Assembly (NCBI RefSeq): GCF_013394595.1 | Contig: NZ_CP053348.1 | Location: 1,886,001 to 1,950,000 of the forward strand | DNA length: 64,000 nucleotides | Direction: 5' to 3' | From: Winogradskyella forsetii | Lineage (GTDB): Bacteria; Bacteroidota; Bacteroidia; Flavobacteriales; Flavobacteriaceae | Part shown: positions 7,867 through 17,643 of the stretch, one piece after another | Layout: every line of letters begins with the position of its first letter | Numbering within the stretch: position 1 is the first letter of the stretch | The notes under the pieces: model-generated | What the model was told of the DNA's origin: nothing | What the model saw: only the letters and a program-made list of their open reading frames with translations | Databases searched by the model: none | Made by a program: the position numbers and the translations under genes

Positions 7867-9774
7867 TTATTCATTATGTTTAAGGAAATTATATTTGTAC
7901 CATTTTTGAAAGCAGTAATAAGACCATACTCTAAAGGTGCTATCTTTTTTACTGTCCAAATGATCTTTTACTAATTTTGTTATTACTTCTACGTTAAAGA
8001 TGCCCTGTGATTTAAGCAATTCTGGCTCTATGTAACCCTCGAGTTCTTTTCTGAGACTTTGTCTTAGCCAATCTCCTGTTGGGCTACCAAATCCACTTTT
8101 CCCTTTTTCTAAAAATTCATCAGGAAACTGATCTCTAAAGGCTTCTTTTAAAATGTGTTTTTTGTTCCAACCTTTCATTAAATAGTTTTCTGGTAGCGTA
8201 TTGGTAAACTCCCATAAATCCCTATTTAGAAATGGAGCTCTACATTCTAGAGAAGTCAGCATACTGGTTCGATCCACTTTTGCCAGCATACCACCTTCTA
8301 GACTTAATATTTTATCTACAAGTCTAAAATCTGTAAGGGTTTCTGTCTTTTGCTTTCCAAGTACTTCTTTATATTCTTGGAAAACATTGGCATCAAAATA
8401 ATCAGGAGACATTATTTCGGCCAATTGATTACTTGTGTTTGCTAAAGAAATAATATCCCAATAGAAAGCACCATCATAATCTATAGCATTTAGTAATTTA
8501 TTAATTTGAAATTTTCTTCCACGAGAATCATCCTTGTCAATCAGATATTTGTTACTAAGACCGGCAATAGTTTTATGAAGGGCTTTTGGTACCATACTAG
8601 AGTACCTTTTGTTCATTTTTCCAATATAGTATTTATTATAACCACCAAATACTTCGTCGCCACCATCACCAGTTAATGCAACCGTTACGTGTTCTCTTGT
8701 CTTTTCGGAGAGTAGGTGTGTAGGTAAGGCTGCCGTATCTGAAAAAGGTTCATCAAAATTGACTAAAATTTCGTGAATATTATTTTTAAGATCGTCTTCA
8801 TCTATAATGAACTCATGATGATTACTATTTAATAGTTTAGCAACCACCCTCGATTTATCGGTCTCATCATACGATGCTTTTTTAAATCCGATAGAAAATG
8901 TATCGATTTTCTTATCCGTGGTTTGTGCTAAACAGAGTGAAATAATTGAAGAATCTACACCACCAGATAAAAATGTTCCTAAACCAACATCTGCAATAGA
9001 ACGGCTATCTACACTTTTATAAACTAAATCTTTGGTTTTTGCTTTTGCATCGTCAAAAGAAATATCAATAGTTTTCGGTATTGGTTCAGCGTTTATTTTA
9101 TTTATAGTTGTATTATGTGAGGCTAAATCATATTCAATATAATGATTAGCTTCTAACTTTAAAATGTTTTCATATATGGTATGTGGTGCAGGAATATAAG
9201 TCAATCTAAAATAAAGATTCAATCCTTTTTTCGAAATGTTGGGTGTAAAATCAATAGTATTTATGATAGACTTTAATTCTGAAGCCCAAATAAATTCCTT
9301 ATCCGTATGTATGTAATACAAGGGTTTTTCGCCAAAAAAATCACGAGCAATAAATAGCTTATTGATATTTTTATCATAAATGCTAAAACCGTACATGCCA
9401 TCTAACCACTGAAAAGATTCTACTCCATATTTTTCGTAAGCTTTCAGTATAACTTCAGTATCACTCGATGTTTTGAAAGAGACACCTTCTGCTTCTAACT
9501 TTGCCTTTAATACCTTATAATTATAGATTTCTCCATTAAAAACTATAACGATTTGTTTATCATCTGAAAAAATAGGTTGCTTACCAGAAGATAAATCTAT
9601 AATAGATAGTCTTCGCATTCCCATACCAACGGTAAATTGGTCGTTTTCTTCAGAAAATAGACCATCTTCATCTGGACCTCTGTGAATAATTAAATTATTC
9701 ATAGTATTAAGGATAGACGATATTTCGTCCTTATTTCGATTGGTTTTAGCTATAATGCCGTTAATTCCACACAT
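7867..9774 (-). CDS. asnB: Glutamine-dependent asparagine synthetase homologue in polysaccharide locus
   Basis: 635 aa. It starts with MCGINGII, so Cys2 is available as the N-terminal nucleophile of the class II glutaminase domain (about 1-215; RRLSIIDLSSGKQP and FNGEIYNY are visible). The synthetase domain has the PPi-binding loop FLSGGVDSSI near 267 and TGDGGDEVFGGYNKY. All key residues are present, so the enzyme should be active. Its place between two glycosyltransferase genes argues for amidation of a polymer component such as a uronic acid, as proposed for homologues in O-antigen loci, although plain asparagine synthesis cannot be excluded. Confidence 0.93.
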   Translation of the reverse strand: MCGINGIIAKTNRNKDEISSILNTMNNLIIHRGPDEDGLFSEENDQFTVGMGMRRLSIIDLSSGKQPIFSDDKQIVIVFNGEIYNYKVLKAKLEAEGVSFKTSSDTEVILKAYEKYGVESFQWLDGMYGFSIYDKNINKLFIARDFFGEKPLYYIHTDKEFIWASELKSIINTIDFTPNISKKGLNLYFRLTYIPAPHTIYENILKLEANHYIEYDLASHNTTINKINAEPIPKTIDISFDDAKAKTKDLVYKSVDSRSIADVGLGTFLSGGVDSSIISLCLAQTTDKKIDTFSIGFKKASYDETDKSRVVAKLLNSNHHEFIIDEDDLKNNIHEILVNFDEPFSDTAALPTHLLSEKTREHVTVALTGDGGDEVFGGYNKYYIGKMNKRYSSMVPKALHKTIAGLSNKYLIDKDDSRGRKFQINKLLNAIDYDGAFYWDIISLANTSNQLAEIMSPDYFDANVFQEYKEVLGKQKTETLTDFRLVDKILSLEGGMLAKVDRTSMLTSLECRAPFLNRDLWEFTNTLPENYLMKGWNKKHILKEAFRDQFPDEFLEKGKSGFGSPTGDWLRQSLRKELEGYIEPELLKSQGIFNVEVITKLVKDHLDSKKDSTFRVWSYYCFQKWYKYNFLKHNE

Positions 9775-9799
9775 ACTTTAATTCGTTTTTCTAATCCTA

Positions 9800-10945
9800 T
9801 TAATCCATTTCAATTATTAGATCTGTATATTGTTTCAAAATATGATTTTTTTCATAAATCATAATTCGTTTTTTGCCATGGTTTTTGCAATCCTCTAAAT
9901 AATTTTTATTATTAACAAAATAATTAATTCCTTTAGCCATTAGATTAACATTTTTAATAGGAACTAGAATTCCATAATCAGTGATCATTAAATCATCCTT
10001 AGCTGATTCCAATTCCATTATTTCATCTGGTCCTGACTTGCAATTAGTTGTTAATATAGGAAGTTTACATGCCATAGCTTCTAATATTACATTAGGAAAT
10101 CCTTCATGGTTTGATCCAAAGATAAATATGTCTGCGGACTTTAGATATTTATAAGGGTTGGCATCAAAGCCCATTAAAAAAACTTGCTCTCCAACATTTA
10201 ACTTTTTTATAAGTTCCTCAAGTTCATCCTGCATGTCTCCTACACCAAAAATATACAATCTTAATAACGGGTTGTTTAGTTTGTGAATCGCCTCAATGAG
10301 CATTATATGGTTTTTGCCAACATCCAAGCGTCCTAGAGTAATCATGTTGAATTTATTCTTATCAAAAAACGAGTCTATAGGTTCAATCTTATATATCTTT
10401 TCCAAATCAATAGGGTTGTGAACAACTTCCATAATTTTAGGAGGTACTCCAAAATTATCAATTAGGTCTTTGGCATTGCCTATAGAATTACCAATTATCA
10501 TATCCGACTTTTTATATAATAATCGAATCATCGTTTTATTAAAACTAGATTGAAAACCCTTGTAGCTATACTGTAGCGTAGGAAAAGCTAATTCATTTGC
10601 TATCGTTTTAAATTTGTAACGCGTTAATTTACTGGCAATAATATTAATAAAATTGGGTCTGGTTAAAAGGCTTACACTATGGGTAATCTTTAATTTTTTT
10701 AATAATTTGGCGTATTTATAAGCAAGAAAAGGAATTTTTAATGCTTTAATTATACCATTTTCGTTTGCTTCTGATTTTTCTAAATAATGAATTGGTAATC
10801 CTTCAGGTAATTCATATTTAATAATAGTATTCATTAAGATCAAATGAACGTCTATATTATGTTTAGTGCAATAAGATAATATATAAGAACACTGTCTTTC
10901 GGCTCCTCCGCCAGATAATGAGTAAATTAAAAAACCTAATTTCAT
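9800..10945 (-). CDS. Glycosyltransferase family 4
   Basis: 381 aa. The start LGFLIYSLSGGGAERQCSYI carries the GGAER signature common in GT4 enzymes of polysaccharide loci. The C-terminal domain shows MITLGRLDVGKNHIMLIEAI and the EX7E motif in NHEGFPNVILEAMACKLPILTT. It lies 25 bp upstream of the asparagine synthetase gene and 10 bp downstream of another GT4, indicating one transcript. It is predicted to be cytoplasmic or peripheral to the membrane, adding one residue to the lipid-linked repeat unit. Donor and linkage are unknown. Confidence 0.88.
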   Translation of the reverse strand: MKLGFLIYSLSGGGAERQCSYILSYCTKHNIDVHLILMNTIIKYELPEGLPIHYLEKSEANENGIIKALKIPFLAYKYAKLLKKLKITHSVSLLTRPNFINIIASKLTRYKFKTIANELAFPTLQYSYKGFQSSFNKTMIRLLYKKSDMIIGNSIGNAKDLIDNFGVPPKIMEVVHNPIDLEKIYKIEPIDSFFDKNKFNMITLGRLDVGKNHIMLIEAIHKLNNPLLRLYIFGVGDMQDELEELIKKLNVGEQVFLMGFDANPYKYLKSADIFIFGSNHEGFPNVILEAMACKLPILTTNCKSGPDEIMELESAKDDLMITDYGILVPIKNVNLMAKGINYFVNNKNYLEDCKNHGKKRIMIYEKNHILKQYTDLIIEMD

Positions 10946-10955
10946 ACTAATCTTA

Positions 10956-12026
10956 TTACTTTATTATATTGATGAATAAGTCTTCATACTGTTGAAGAAT
11001 TACATCTTTATTAAACTTTTTGTTTACAGATTCCCTGACATCAATTGGATTCCATTGACGAGTATCCTTCAATTTTTCAATATAATCTTCTTCATTTTCA
11101 ACCATATAACCATTTATACCATCTTCAATGATTTCTTTAGTACCGCCAGGAACATTAAATGCCAAGACAGGTGTTCCTACAGAACAAGATTCAATTAAGC
11201 AATTTGGAAAACCTTCGAAATAAGAACCTTGCAGAAAAAAATCACTTTTAGCAAGGTATTTTGAAACCTCCTTGGTAAAATTGATATGTGTAATTTTATC
11301 TGTTAAGCCAAATTGCTCTATTAAAGAAAAAATAGTGTCTTTCTCACTGCCATTGCCAATTATTGTGTAGTGAAATGGAAAATCAAGTTTCGATAGGATT
11401 TTTAAAATCCTCTCATAGCCTTTTTCTTTGCTTAATCTTCCTACGGTAATATATTGAATGGGGTTGTTTTTGGTTTTTTGCTCTTTTAATTTAAAACTGT
11501 CTGTAATAGGATTGTTAATTACAATCATTTTTTCAGCACTTATATTGTAACTGTCTTTTATGTCATCTAGCATATCTTGAGATTGACATATAATCTTATC
11601 AAAGCGATTAAATCGTTTATTCCCTATAAAAGAAAGAGGGTTAAATTCCTTTGTTTTAAAAAAATCAGTGTCCAAACTAAGCACGGTAACTTCCCTGGAT
11701 ATAAATTTTGTTTTAGGAAAAAAGACAGACATGTATGCCGTAACTGTATTAAGATGACCAACAGCACTTACTAATATGTCTGGTTTGTTTTTTCTAACAT
11801 ATTTAAACAGTGAGGTAACGCCATCCAAAACTCTGGCTTTTTCTAAGAAGACGAGTTTTATATCTTTTACATCGTAAGAGGCATCTTTTGAATAACCTAC
11901 TATTAGTAAAGTAACTTCAAACTTTTCTGGATCAATATTTTGAGCAATGTAAGAAAACACGCGTTCTGCACCACCTGGTAGAAGATTGGGAAGCGCAAAT
12001 GTGATATTAATTTTTCTTGTTTTCAT
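10956..12026 (-). CDS. Glycosyltransferase family 4
   Basis: 356 aa with the GT4 layout: NITFALPNLLPGGAERVFSY at the N-terminus, YITVGRLSKEKGYERIL opening the C-terminal domain, and SYFEGFPNCLIESCSVGTP as the EX7E region. It resembles the neighbouring GT4 genes in organisation but is clearly diverged. It is separated by 65 bp from the acetyltransferase gene upstream and 10 bp from the GT4 downstream. It probably adds one sugar of the repeat unit. Confidence 0.88.
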   Translation of the reverse strand: MKTRKINITFALPNLLPGGAERVFSYIAQNIDPEKFEVTLLIVGYSKDASYDVKDIKLVFLEKARVLDGVTSLFKYVRKNKPDILVSAVGHLNTVTAYMSVFFPKTKFISREVTVLSLDTDFFKTKEFNPLSFIGNKRFNRFDKIICQSQDMLDDIKDSYNISAEKMIVINNPITDSFKLKEQKTKNNPIQYITVGRLSKEKGYERILKILSKLDFPFHYTIIGNGSEKDTIFSLIEQFGLTDKITHINFTKEVSKYLAKSDFFLQGSYFEGFPNCLIESCSVGTPVLAFNVPGGTKEIIEDGINGYMVENEEDYIEKLKDTRQWNPIDVRESVNKKFNKDVILQQYEDLFINIIK

Positions 12027-12091
12027 AACACTTATTATTTATTCTATTTTTATTAACCAATAATTTACTTTTAAAACAGCTTGGATATAAT

Positions 12092-12631
12092 TTATTCTAA
12101 GATATTGTTTATATATCCTTCTGTTGGGTTTTCCTTTGCTATAATTTTCGCAGGGTTACCAATAACTAAAGACTTATCGGGAACATCAAAATTCACAAAA
12201 GAATTGGGCGCTATTAATACATTATTTCCTATAGTTATTTTGCCAGCAATCACAGAACCTGTACCAATCCATACATTATTTCCTAAAGTAGGACAACCCT
12301 TATTTTTACCTCTATTTGCTTGACCTATTGTAGTTAAATGAGAGATATTGCAATGCTTTCCAATTATAGCATCTTTGTTAATTACGATTGTGCCAAAATG
12401 CCCAATATAAAAACCTTCTCCAATTGAAGTTGAAACAGGGATTTGAAACCCATATTTGTAGCTTAGTCTTTTTACAATAAGACCAAAGTAAATTCCTAAT
12501 AAAGAGAATCTTTTGTATTTCGATGCTTTACGTAGGTAGTACATATAATGAAAACCTGGATTTCTTTTTCCTTTATATATTTTTGTTAAGCCACCGTAGC
12601 GGAATAGATCTGCTTTGATTATTTCTTTCAT
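12092..12631 (-). CDS. Serine acetyltransferase-like hexapeptide acetyltransferase (CysE/WcaB type)
   Basis: 179 aa. The C-terminal half is a left-handed beta-helix of hexapeptide repeats (IGKHCNISHLTTIGQANRG, then LGNNVWIGTGSVIAGKITIG). The putative catalytic His residues are in GEGFYIGHFGTIVIN and ISHLTTIG. The N-terminal 80 residues are short and basic, as in O-acetyltransferases of polysaccharide loci, rather than the longer domain of true CysE. It most likely O- or N-acetylates a sugar of the repeat unit with acetyl-CoA. It is the only acetyltransferase of this fold inside the locus, so it could also be the N-acetyltransferase for the 4-amino sugar. Confidence 0.85.
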   Translation of the reverse strand: MKEIIKADLFRYGGLTKIYKGKRNPGFHYMYYLRKASKYKRFSLLGIYFGLIVKRLSYKYGFQIPVSTSIGEGFYIGHFGTIVINKDAIIGKHCNISHLTTIGQANRGKNKGCPTLGNNVWIGTGSVIAGKITIGNNVLIAPNSFVNFDVPDKSLVIGNPAKIIAKENPTEGYINNILE

Positions 12632-12746
12632 TTTTTTAATTTATCGATTACACAAATTGATTGAAATTACGTCTGAACATTAAAATATAACTGCTGTTGT
12701 GATACATGCCATCTATCAATACTAAATTATTTGCATAAAATGGATT

Positions 12747-13700
12747 TTATCTTAATAAATGTTTAAAATGCCATCCTATATTAAATATAAATCTCAACGT
12801 TATATTTGGAAGTTCGCGTAAGTAATCTTGCTTTTTAAAATTTAAATAATGTGCGGCTCTCAAAAGTGTATACGTTCGTTTTAAAAAGTATGTTGGTTTT
12901 TTTAAAAAATAATCTTTTGAGAACCAATTGATAACAGATAATGAATAGACAGCCATACCAAAAGAATTCTTTTCGTGATCTCTATTAGACAATCTGTTAT
13001 GGGTATCGAGATAATAGATTCTTAAGACTTCATTAATGTATAATGTCTCATAACCTAGGCTAGAGATAAATTCCCAGATTAAACCTTCAGGAATAAGTCC
13101 TTTTGCAAACATATCTGGATTTATTTTTATTCTTTTCAATATTTCGGTCTTTGTGAATCCCCATCTTTCCATAACAACAGGATGATAAAGGTTTTGTCTA
13201 AACGTGCTACTGTAATAGGGGTACTCCGGAAATTTTTCTCCAATCACTTGTCCTGATTCGTCTATGCACATTGCAGTAATGCCACTAATCATCTTCTTTT
13301 TATTTTCAGGAATAGAATCATAAGAATCACTAAAAACCTCTAAGGCATTTTCTACACATTCGTCGTCAGAATCTAATATGATTAAAAATTCACCTTGGGC
13401 TAGATCTATGGCTTGAAAGTAACAAGCCATTTTATGTTGGTTTTTGGCATTATTAATATAATTGACCTTGAATTTGGCAGTTTTTAAAAGTTCCAATATC
13501 GTTTGGTGGGAATTGTCAGTAGAACCATCATTGATCAATATCAATTCGAAGTCCGTGAAGGTTTGACTATTCAATGAATCAAAAACACGATGAATAGTAT
13601 CTGCTCTATTATACACTGGAGTGAAAATAGAAAATCTATACTCGGAATTTTCTATAATGTCTTCAGTATTGAATGTTGGTATAAAATCAATAAAATTCAT
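12747..13700 (-). CDS. Glycosyltransferase family 2
   Basis: 317 aa, GT-A fold. It begins with FSIFTPVYNRADTIHRVFDS, followed by LILINDGSTDNSHQTI and the DxD-like metal site in LIILDSDDECV. The middle part has RWGFTKTEILKRI and a C-terminal basic, aromatic tail (KRTYTLLRAAHYLN). Gaps of about 100 bp flank it on both sides, wider than elsewhere in the operon, but no terminator is visible in them. It probably adds one sugar of the repeat unit; the donor is unknown. Confidence 0.88.
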   Translation of the reverse strand: MNFIDFIPTFNTEDIIENSEYRFSIFTPVYNRADTIHRVFDSLNSQTFTDFELILINDGSTDNSHQTILELLKTAKFKVNYINNAKNQHKMACYFQAIDLAQGEFLIILDSDDECVENALEVFSDSYDSIPENKKKMISGITAMCIDESGQVIGEKFPEYPYYSSTFRQNLYHPVVMERWGFTKTEILKRIKINPDMFAKGLIPEGLIWEFISSLGYETLYINEVLRIYYLDTHNRLSNRDHEKNSFGMAVYSLSVINWFSKDYFLKKPTYFLKRTYTLLRAAHYLNFKKQDYLRELPNITLRFIFNIGWHFKHLLR

Positions 13701-13798
13701 AATACGTTGGTTTTTAATATTTTAATTTCTAAATAATTTTAAATAAGATTATTTAGTTTTTTTAACCTATATCCAATAAAAAACATTTGATATTTTTT

Positions 13799-15013
13799 TC
13801 ATGTCTCTAATGTTTTTAAAGTCTTAAAAGATTCTTTAGATGTATTATGGTCTATCAAATAGCCAACAAATACAAAGAAAACGATTAAATTAGGTTGATT
13901 AATAACACTTTGCAGACTGACCATAAATATGTATAGTACAATCAAAATAGACATTCCAAAATATCGAATATGAGGACTTAAGGTTAGTGTTTTTAAGAAA
14001 AAATAACCTAGCATAAAAATAAAGAACAGAAAAGTAAATAAACCTGCATCGACCCATATAACAATATAAGTATTATGAACATGCTGGTCGATTGCAAAAT
14101 CTACACCATTACCTAAAATTGGATTTTCGTATAGGTAATAAAGTGCCCGTTCTATCAAATTTGAACGTCCAGAACTATCCACGTCTTCGAGATTAAAAGT
14201 CAGTAGATTAATTATATTATTGACTTTTCCTGTTTGTGCAGCAGACAAGCCCAGACTATTAACTTGAGATTTAAGAGCAAAAATTGCGGTATAAAATAAT
14301 GGAATTATAACGGCGATTAAAACTAGCTTGATACCTGTGAAAAACTTATGATTTATAAGAAAGAATACAATAGTGAATACGAATAAACCCGTTGTAGAAT
14401 AGGTTAAAAATAAGCTATAGAACAAAGTAACTAAAACTAGTACTTTTATAAGTCTAAATAAAAACGTTTTTGGTTGGAATAATTGATTAAACAATATAAA
14501 AGCAAAAATACTAGTATAAGCGGCAGCATTCGGGTCTCCTGTTATACCGCCTGCACGATCCAATGCCCATCCATGTTCTTCTCCTGTATAGGCATTAATA
14601 TTAAGTTTGATTAATATAATGGTAACAAAAGAAGATATAACGAAACAGGTTGTTATTACTTTAAAAAAAACTTTGAACTGTTCCGTATTACTTAAGAGAA
14701 AATAAAATCCTATAAAATATATGACGGGAACAAAGGTTGCAATTATAGAGGTTTGAAAACCAGAAACTCCTGATGCCAGTAAACCAAAACTATAATATAA
14801 AATATAGAAAATAAACCATAATTTATTAGTACTGGATAAGGACATTATATTTTGACGAAATAAAATAGTTCCAAGTATTAAAAGCATCAAATTTAAATAA
14901 GCGACTAACTGCGACGTACTTGGTGAAATAAATTGAGATATTAGGCCCTGTATATTAAGGCAACTAATCACCAGAGGTATATAAAAGCATATTATAATTA
15001 TAATTTTATACAT
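13799..15013 (-). CDS. O-antigen polymerase/ligase family membrane protein (Wzy-like)
   Basis: 404 aa with about ten to eleven hydrophobic helices and a large periplasmic loop between about residues 255 and 320. That loop carries SSGRSNLIERALYYLYENPILGNGVDF and the QHVHNTYIVIWVDAGL signature found in the Wzy/WaaL family. It sits between a GT4 and a GT2 gene in a locus that also has a flippase and export proteins, so polymerisation of flipped repeat units is the likeliest role. As usual for Wzy proteins, sequence conservation is weak outside the loop. Confidence 0.85.
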   Translation of the reverse strand: MYKIIIIICFYIPLVISCLNIQGLISQFISPSTSQLVAYLNLMLLILGTILFRQNIMSLSSTNKLWFIFYILYYSFGLLASGVSGFQTSIIATFVPVIYFIGFYFLLSNTEQFKVFFKVITTCFVISSFVTIILIKLNINAYTGEEHGWALDRAGGITGDPNAAAYTSIFAFILFNQLFQPKTFLFRLIKVLVLVTLFYSLFLTYSTTGLFVFTIVFFLINHKFFTGIKLVLIAVIIPLFYTAIFALKSQVNSLGLSAAQTGKVNNIINLLTFNLEDVDSSGRSNLIERALYYLYENPILGNGVDFAIDQHVHNTYIVIWVDAGLFTFLFFIFMLGYFFLKTLTLSPHIRYFGMSILIVLYIFMVSLQSVINQPNLIVFFVFVGYLIDHNTSKESFKTLKTLET

Positions 15014-15016
15014 TAA

Positions 15017-16111
15017 TTATTTAACTATGTTAGTAATTAAATTTTCGTAACGCTCCGAAATACTTGAAATGCTATATTTATTGAGTGAGTTAATACCATT
15101 TTCAGAAAGTCTATTTCTTAAACTCTCGCTATTTATAAGTTCTCTTAGACCTTCTTGCATTTTGGTCATGTTTTGATCTTCAATCAGTAAGCCATTCACA
15201 TTATTTTCTATAATATCGGAAGGCCCAGTTTTACAATCGTAAGAAATACATGCCATTCCTTGGGACATAGCTTCTAATAATACCATAGGTAATCCCTCAA
15301 ATCTTGAAGGCAATATAAAAATTGAAGATTGGTGCATGACCTTAGAGATATCCGTTATAAAACCAATGAATTCGACTTTATCTAATATATTATTATCCTT
15401 AGCCAATTGGGTTAAATGATTTAACCCTATATCCCCATCTCCAGTTCCAGCAATTTTTAATTTCCAATCGGGATTCTCTTTAAACACGGGAGCTATTAAT
15501 TCAATTAAATTATCGAGCCCTTTATGATGGTAACGCGTTAAATTTCCAACCGCTAAAATTGATTTTTCCCGAACATGTGAATTATCTTTAATAGGAGAAA
15601 AGCTGCAAGGATTTGGCATAACATATGTTTTTACGCCATTTTTCTTATAAAAATCAATATCAAATGAAGTCAAAACAGTGACCGTATTAGCTAATCTGTA
15701 AACATACCTTTTAGTGAAATTTGAAATTCTCTTTCTTCCTTCCATAAATCGTAGATAGGAATTGTGTTCTTGCGCAATAATTTTTATCGAAAATAATTTA
15801 GCTACGGTTATAGCTAAAAGATTTGTGAGTGTAATATAAGATATAATTATGTCAGGTCTATTAGCTTTAATTTTATAATATTTAATTAGACCAGTAATAT
15901 TTTTCAAAGTGTAATTCGTAATAATTCTTGGCGGATTTAACTTTATTCTATTGATAGATGGGTCAAGTGGATAATCTGTATCCATTTCATCATAAAAAGT
16001 TATAATAGAAATCTGGTGTGCTTTGTTCTTAGCTAAATGATTTGCGACCAATGCAACTACGCGTTCAGCTCCTCCGCTACTTAAAGCTGATATGATAAAA
16101 TCTATTTTCAT
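15017..16111 (-). CDS. Glycosyltransferase family 4
   Basis: 364 aa. It starts KIDFIISALSSGGAERVVAL, has SILAVGNLTRYHHKGLDNLI at the domain junction and the EX7E region in SRFEGLPMVLLEAMSQGMACIS, followed by GPSDIIENNVNGLL. The start codon touches the flippase stop (1-bp overlap at 16111), and the polymerase gene follows 3 bp downstream, so flippase, glycosyltransferase and polymerase are tightly coupled. It is probably an alpha-retaining transferase of the repeat unit; the sugar is unknown. Confidence 0.89.
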   Translation of the reverse strand: MKIDFIISALSSGGAERVVALVANHLAKNKAHQISIITFYDEMDTDYPLDPSINRIKLNPPRIITNYTLKNITGLIKYYKIKANRPDIIISYITLTNLLAITVAKLFSIKIIAQEHNSYLRFMEGRKRISNFTKRYVYRLANTVTVLTSFDIDFYKKNGVKTYVMPNPCSFSPIKDNSHVREKSILAVGNLTRYHHKGLDNLIELIAPVFKENPDWKLKIAGTGDGDIGLNHLTQLAKDNNILDKVEFIGFITDISKVMHQSSIFILPSRFEGLPMVLLEAMSQGMACISYDCKTGPSDIIENNVNGLLIEDQNMTKMQEGLRELINSESLRNRLSENGINSLNKYSISSISERYENLITNIVK

Positions 16112-17643
16112 TATTTCAGTTTTACTAGGGTAAATATTCTTTTAGAAACATTTCTAAATCCAAGACTCGATATGTAAATAATAGGTGTATATGCTACAAA
16201 CGCAATTACTAATATTTTGAAAGCATAAATGATTAAATTAAAGAGGTTTATGTCTCCCAAGATTAAGAATTTCTGAATTTCATAGCAAATATAAAATGGT
16301 AAAATCAACGACAATACTAAAATCAAAAATCTTTTCCAATAATGCCATAGGTTTTCCTTAAAGCCATGTTTATATAAAAAATAAGGTCTCCACAATAATA
16401 TAACAATTGAAAATGCGATTGTTGTTCCCATAAGAATACCAGCAAGATCAAAATAATGAAGTAAGATTATGGACATCCCTAAATTTATAATGCTCTGTGC
16501 AACTGGTGCCCAAATATCTTGGTACAATCCATAGGCATCTTTGAAGTGATCTACAGGAACTCTAATTTGCATTATGAACATATTCAAAAGAAACAATATT
16601 AAGACATATTTACTTAAAATGTAGGTCTTATCGGATAACCAAACTAAAATAAAAGGTTCCGTTACAAAATAAAGAACTATTATGGCTAAACCACCTATAT
16701 AAAATCGAAGCGCCATCATTTCCCAAAAAACTTTGTTAATATTCTTTTTGTCGTTCTCTGCTACTAAATTGCCTATTCCGGCAGCTGTACCCGCAAAAGC
16801 CGTATTTACTAATTGCAATAGTCTGCTAAATACTAACTCATAATTACCAAAAAAAGCTACCGTTTCAATACTTATAAAAACAAAAATCAATATTTGGTCT
16901 GTGCCACCTGTGACAAACGTTCCTAACTTGTGCAAAGAGATTTGCTTAACTTTTTTGATAATTTCAGGGTTGGTCTTTAAGATCGAATTTGTTGTCTTTT
17001 GATTGATCCCTAACCATGGATAAATTTGTTTTACTTTCCTTCTTAAAATATAACTATTAACTATATAGTATATCAATTCTAAGGTAATCCATCCATAAAC
17101 ACTTTGATAATAATACACTATGATGCATTGGAGTAAGATTTTTATCAAGTTTAAGGATTGTGAACTTGAAGTTATAACATAGTCCTTTTGATCCGCCTGA
17201 AGAAGAATAATATGGTAGTTGAAGAAAAAATTTAAACACATACCAAATAAGAATGTGTAATAGGTATAATAGACAACCGTTAACGGTGCATTAAGCGAAT
17301 CAAATATAATAGGGAAAAAACATGAAATTACGACTCCAACAATTATGATAAATAGCCCTATTTTTTTGTATAGATGGCCAAATAGACTGATTAGTTCATT
17401 AATTTTATGATGTTCTTTATTGAAAATTGGTTTATAGAGACTAAAACCAACAGCCGCACCGATACCCAATTCTGCTAAATTCAAAAAGCCCAGAAAACTT
17501 CTCAGCGTGCCTGAAAGTCCCATGAATTCATCTCCTAAATTATCTAAAAACAATTTTCTCGAAACAAATTGTAGAATCAAAAACGTAAGATAGAAAAACA
17601 TGCTAAACTTCATGTTTTTCAAGGCATGGTTTACTCTAGACAT
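16111..17643 (-). CDS. Oligosaccharide flippase, Wzx/MATE-like
   Basis: 510 aa with roughly 12-14 transmembrane helices. The N-terminus (NMKFSMFFYLTFLILQFVSR, then LGDEFMGLSGTLRSFLGFLNLAELGIGAAVGFSL) is typical of polysaccharide biosynthesis flippases. It would move undecaprenyl-pyrophosphate-linked repeat units across the inner membrane for the Wzy-like polymerase. It overlaps the GT2 gene upstream by 8 bp and the GT4 gene downstream by 1 bp. No unusual feature is seen. Confidence 0.9.
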   Translation of the reverse strand: MSRVNHALKNMKFSMFFYLTFLILQFVSRKLFLDNLGDEFMGLSGTLRSFLGFLNLAELGIGAAVGFSLYKPIFNKEHHKINELISLFGHLYKKIGLFIIIVGVVISCFFPIIFDSLNAPLTVVYYTYYTFLFGMCLNFFFNYHIILLQADQKDYVITSSSQSLNLIKILLQCIIVYYYQSVYGWITLELIYYIVNSYILRRKVKQIYPWLGINQKTTNSILKTNPEIIKKVKQISLHKLGTFVTGGTDQILIFVFISIETVAFFGNYELVFSRLLQLVNTAFAGTAAGIGNLVAENDKKNINKVFWEMMALRFYIGGLAIIVLYFVTEPFILVWLSDKTYILSKYVLILFLLNMFIMQIRVPVDHFKDAYGLYQDIWAPVAQSIINLGMSIILLHYFDLAGILMGTTIAFSIVILLWRPYFLYKHGFKENLWHYWKRFLILVLSLILPFYICYEIQKFLILGDINLFNLIIYAFKILVIAFVAYTPIIYISSLGFRNVSKRIFTLVKLK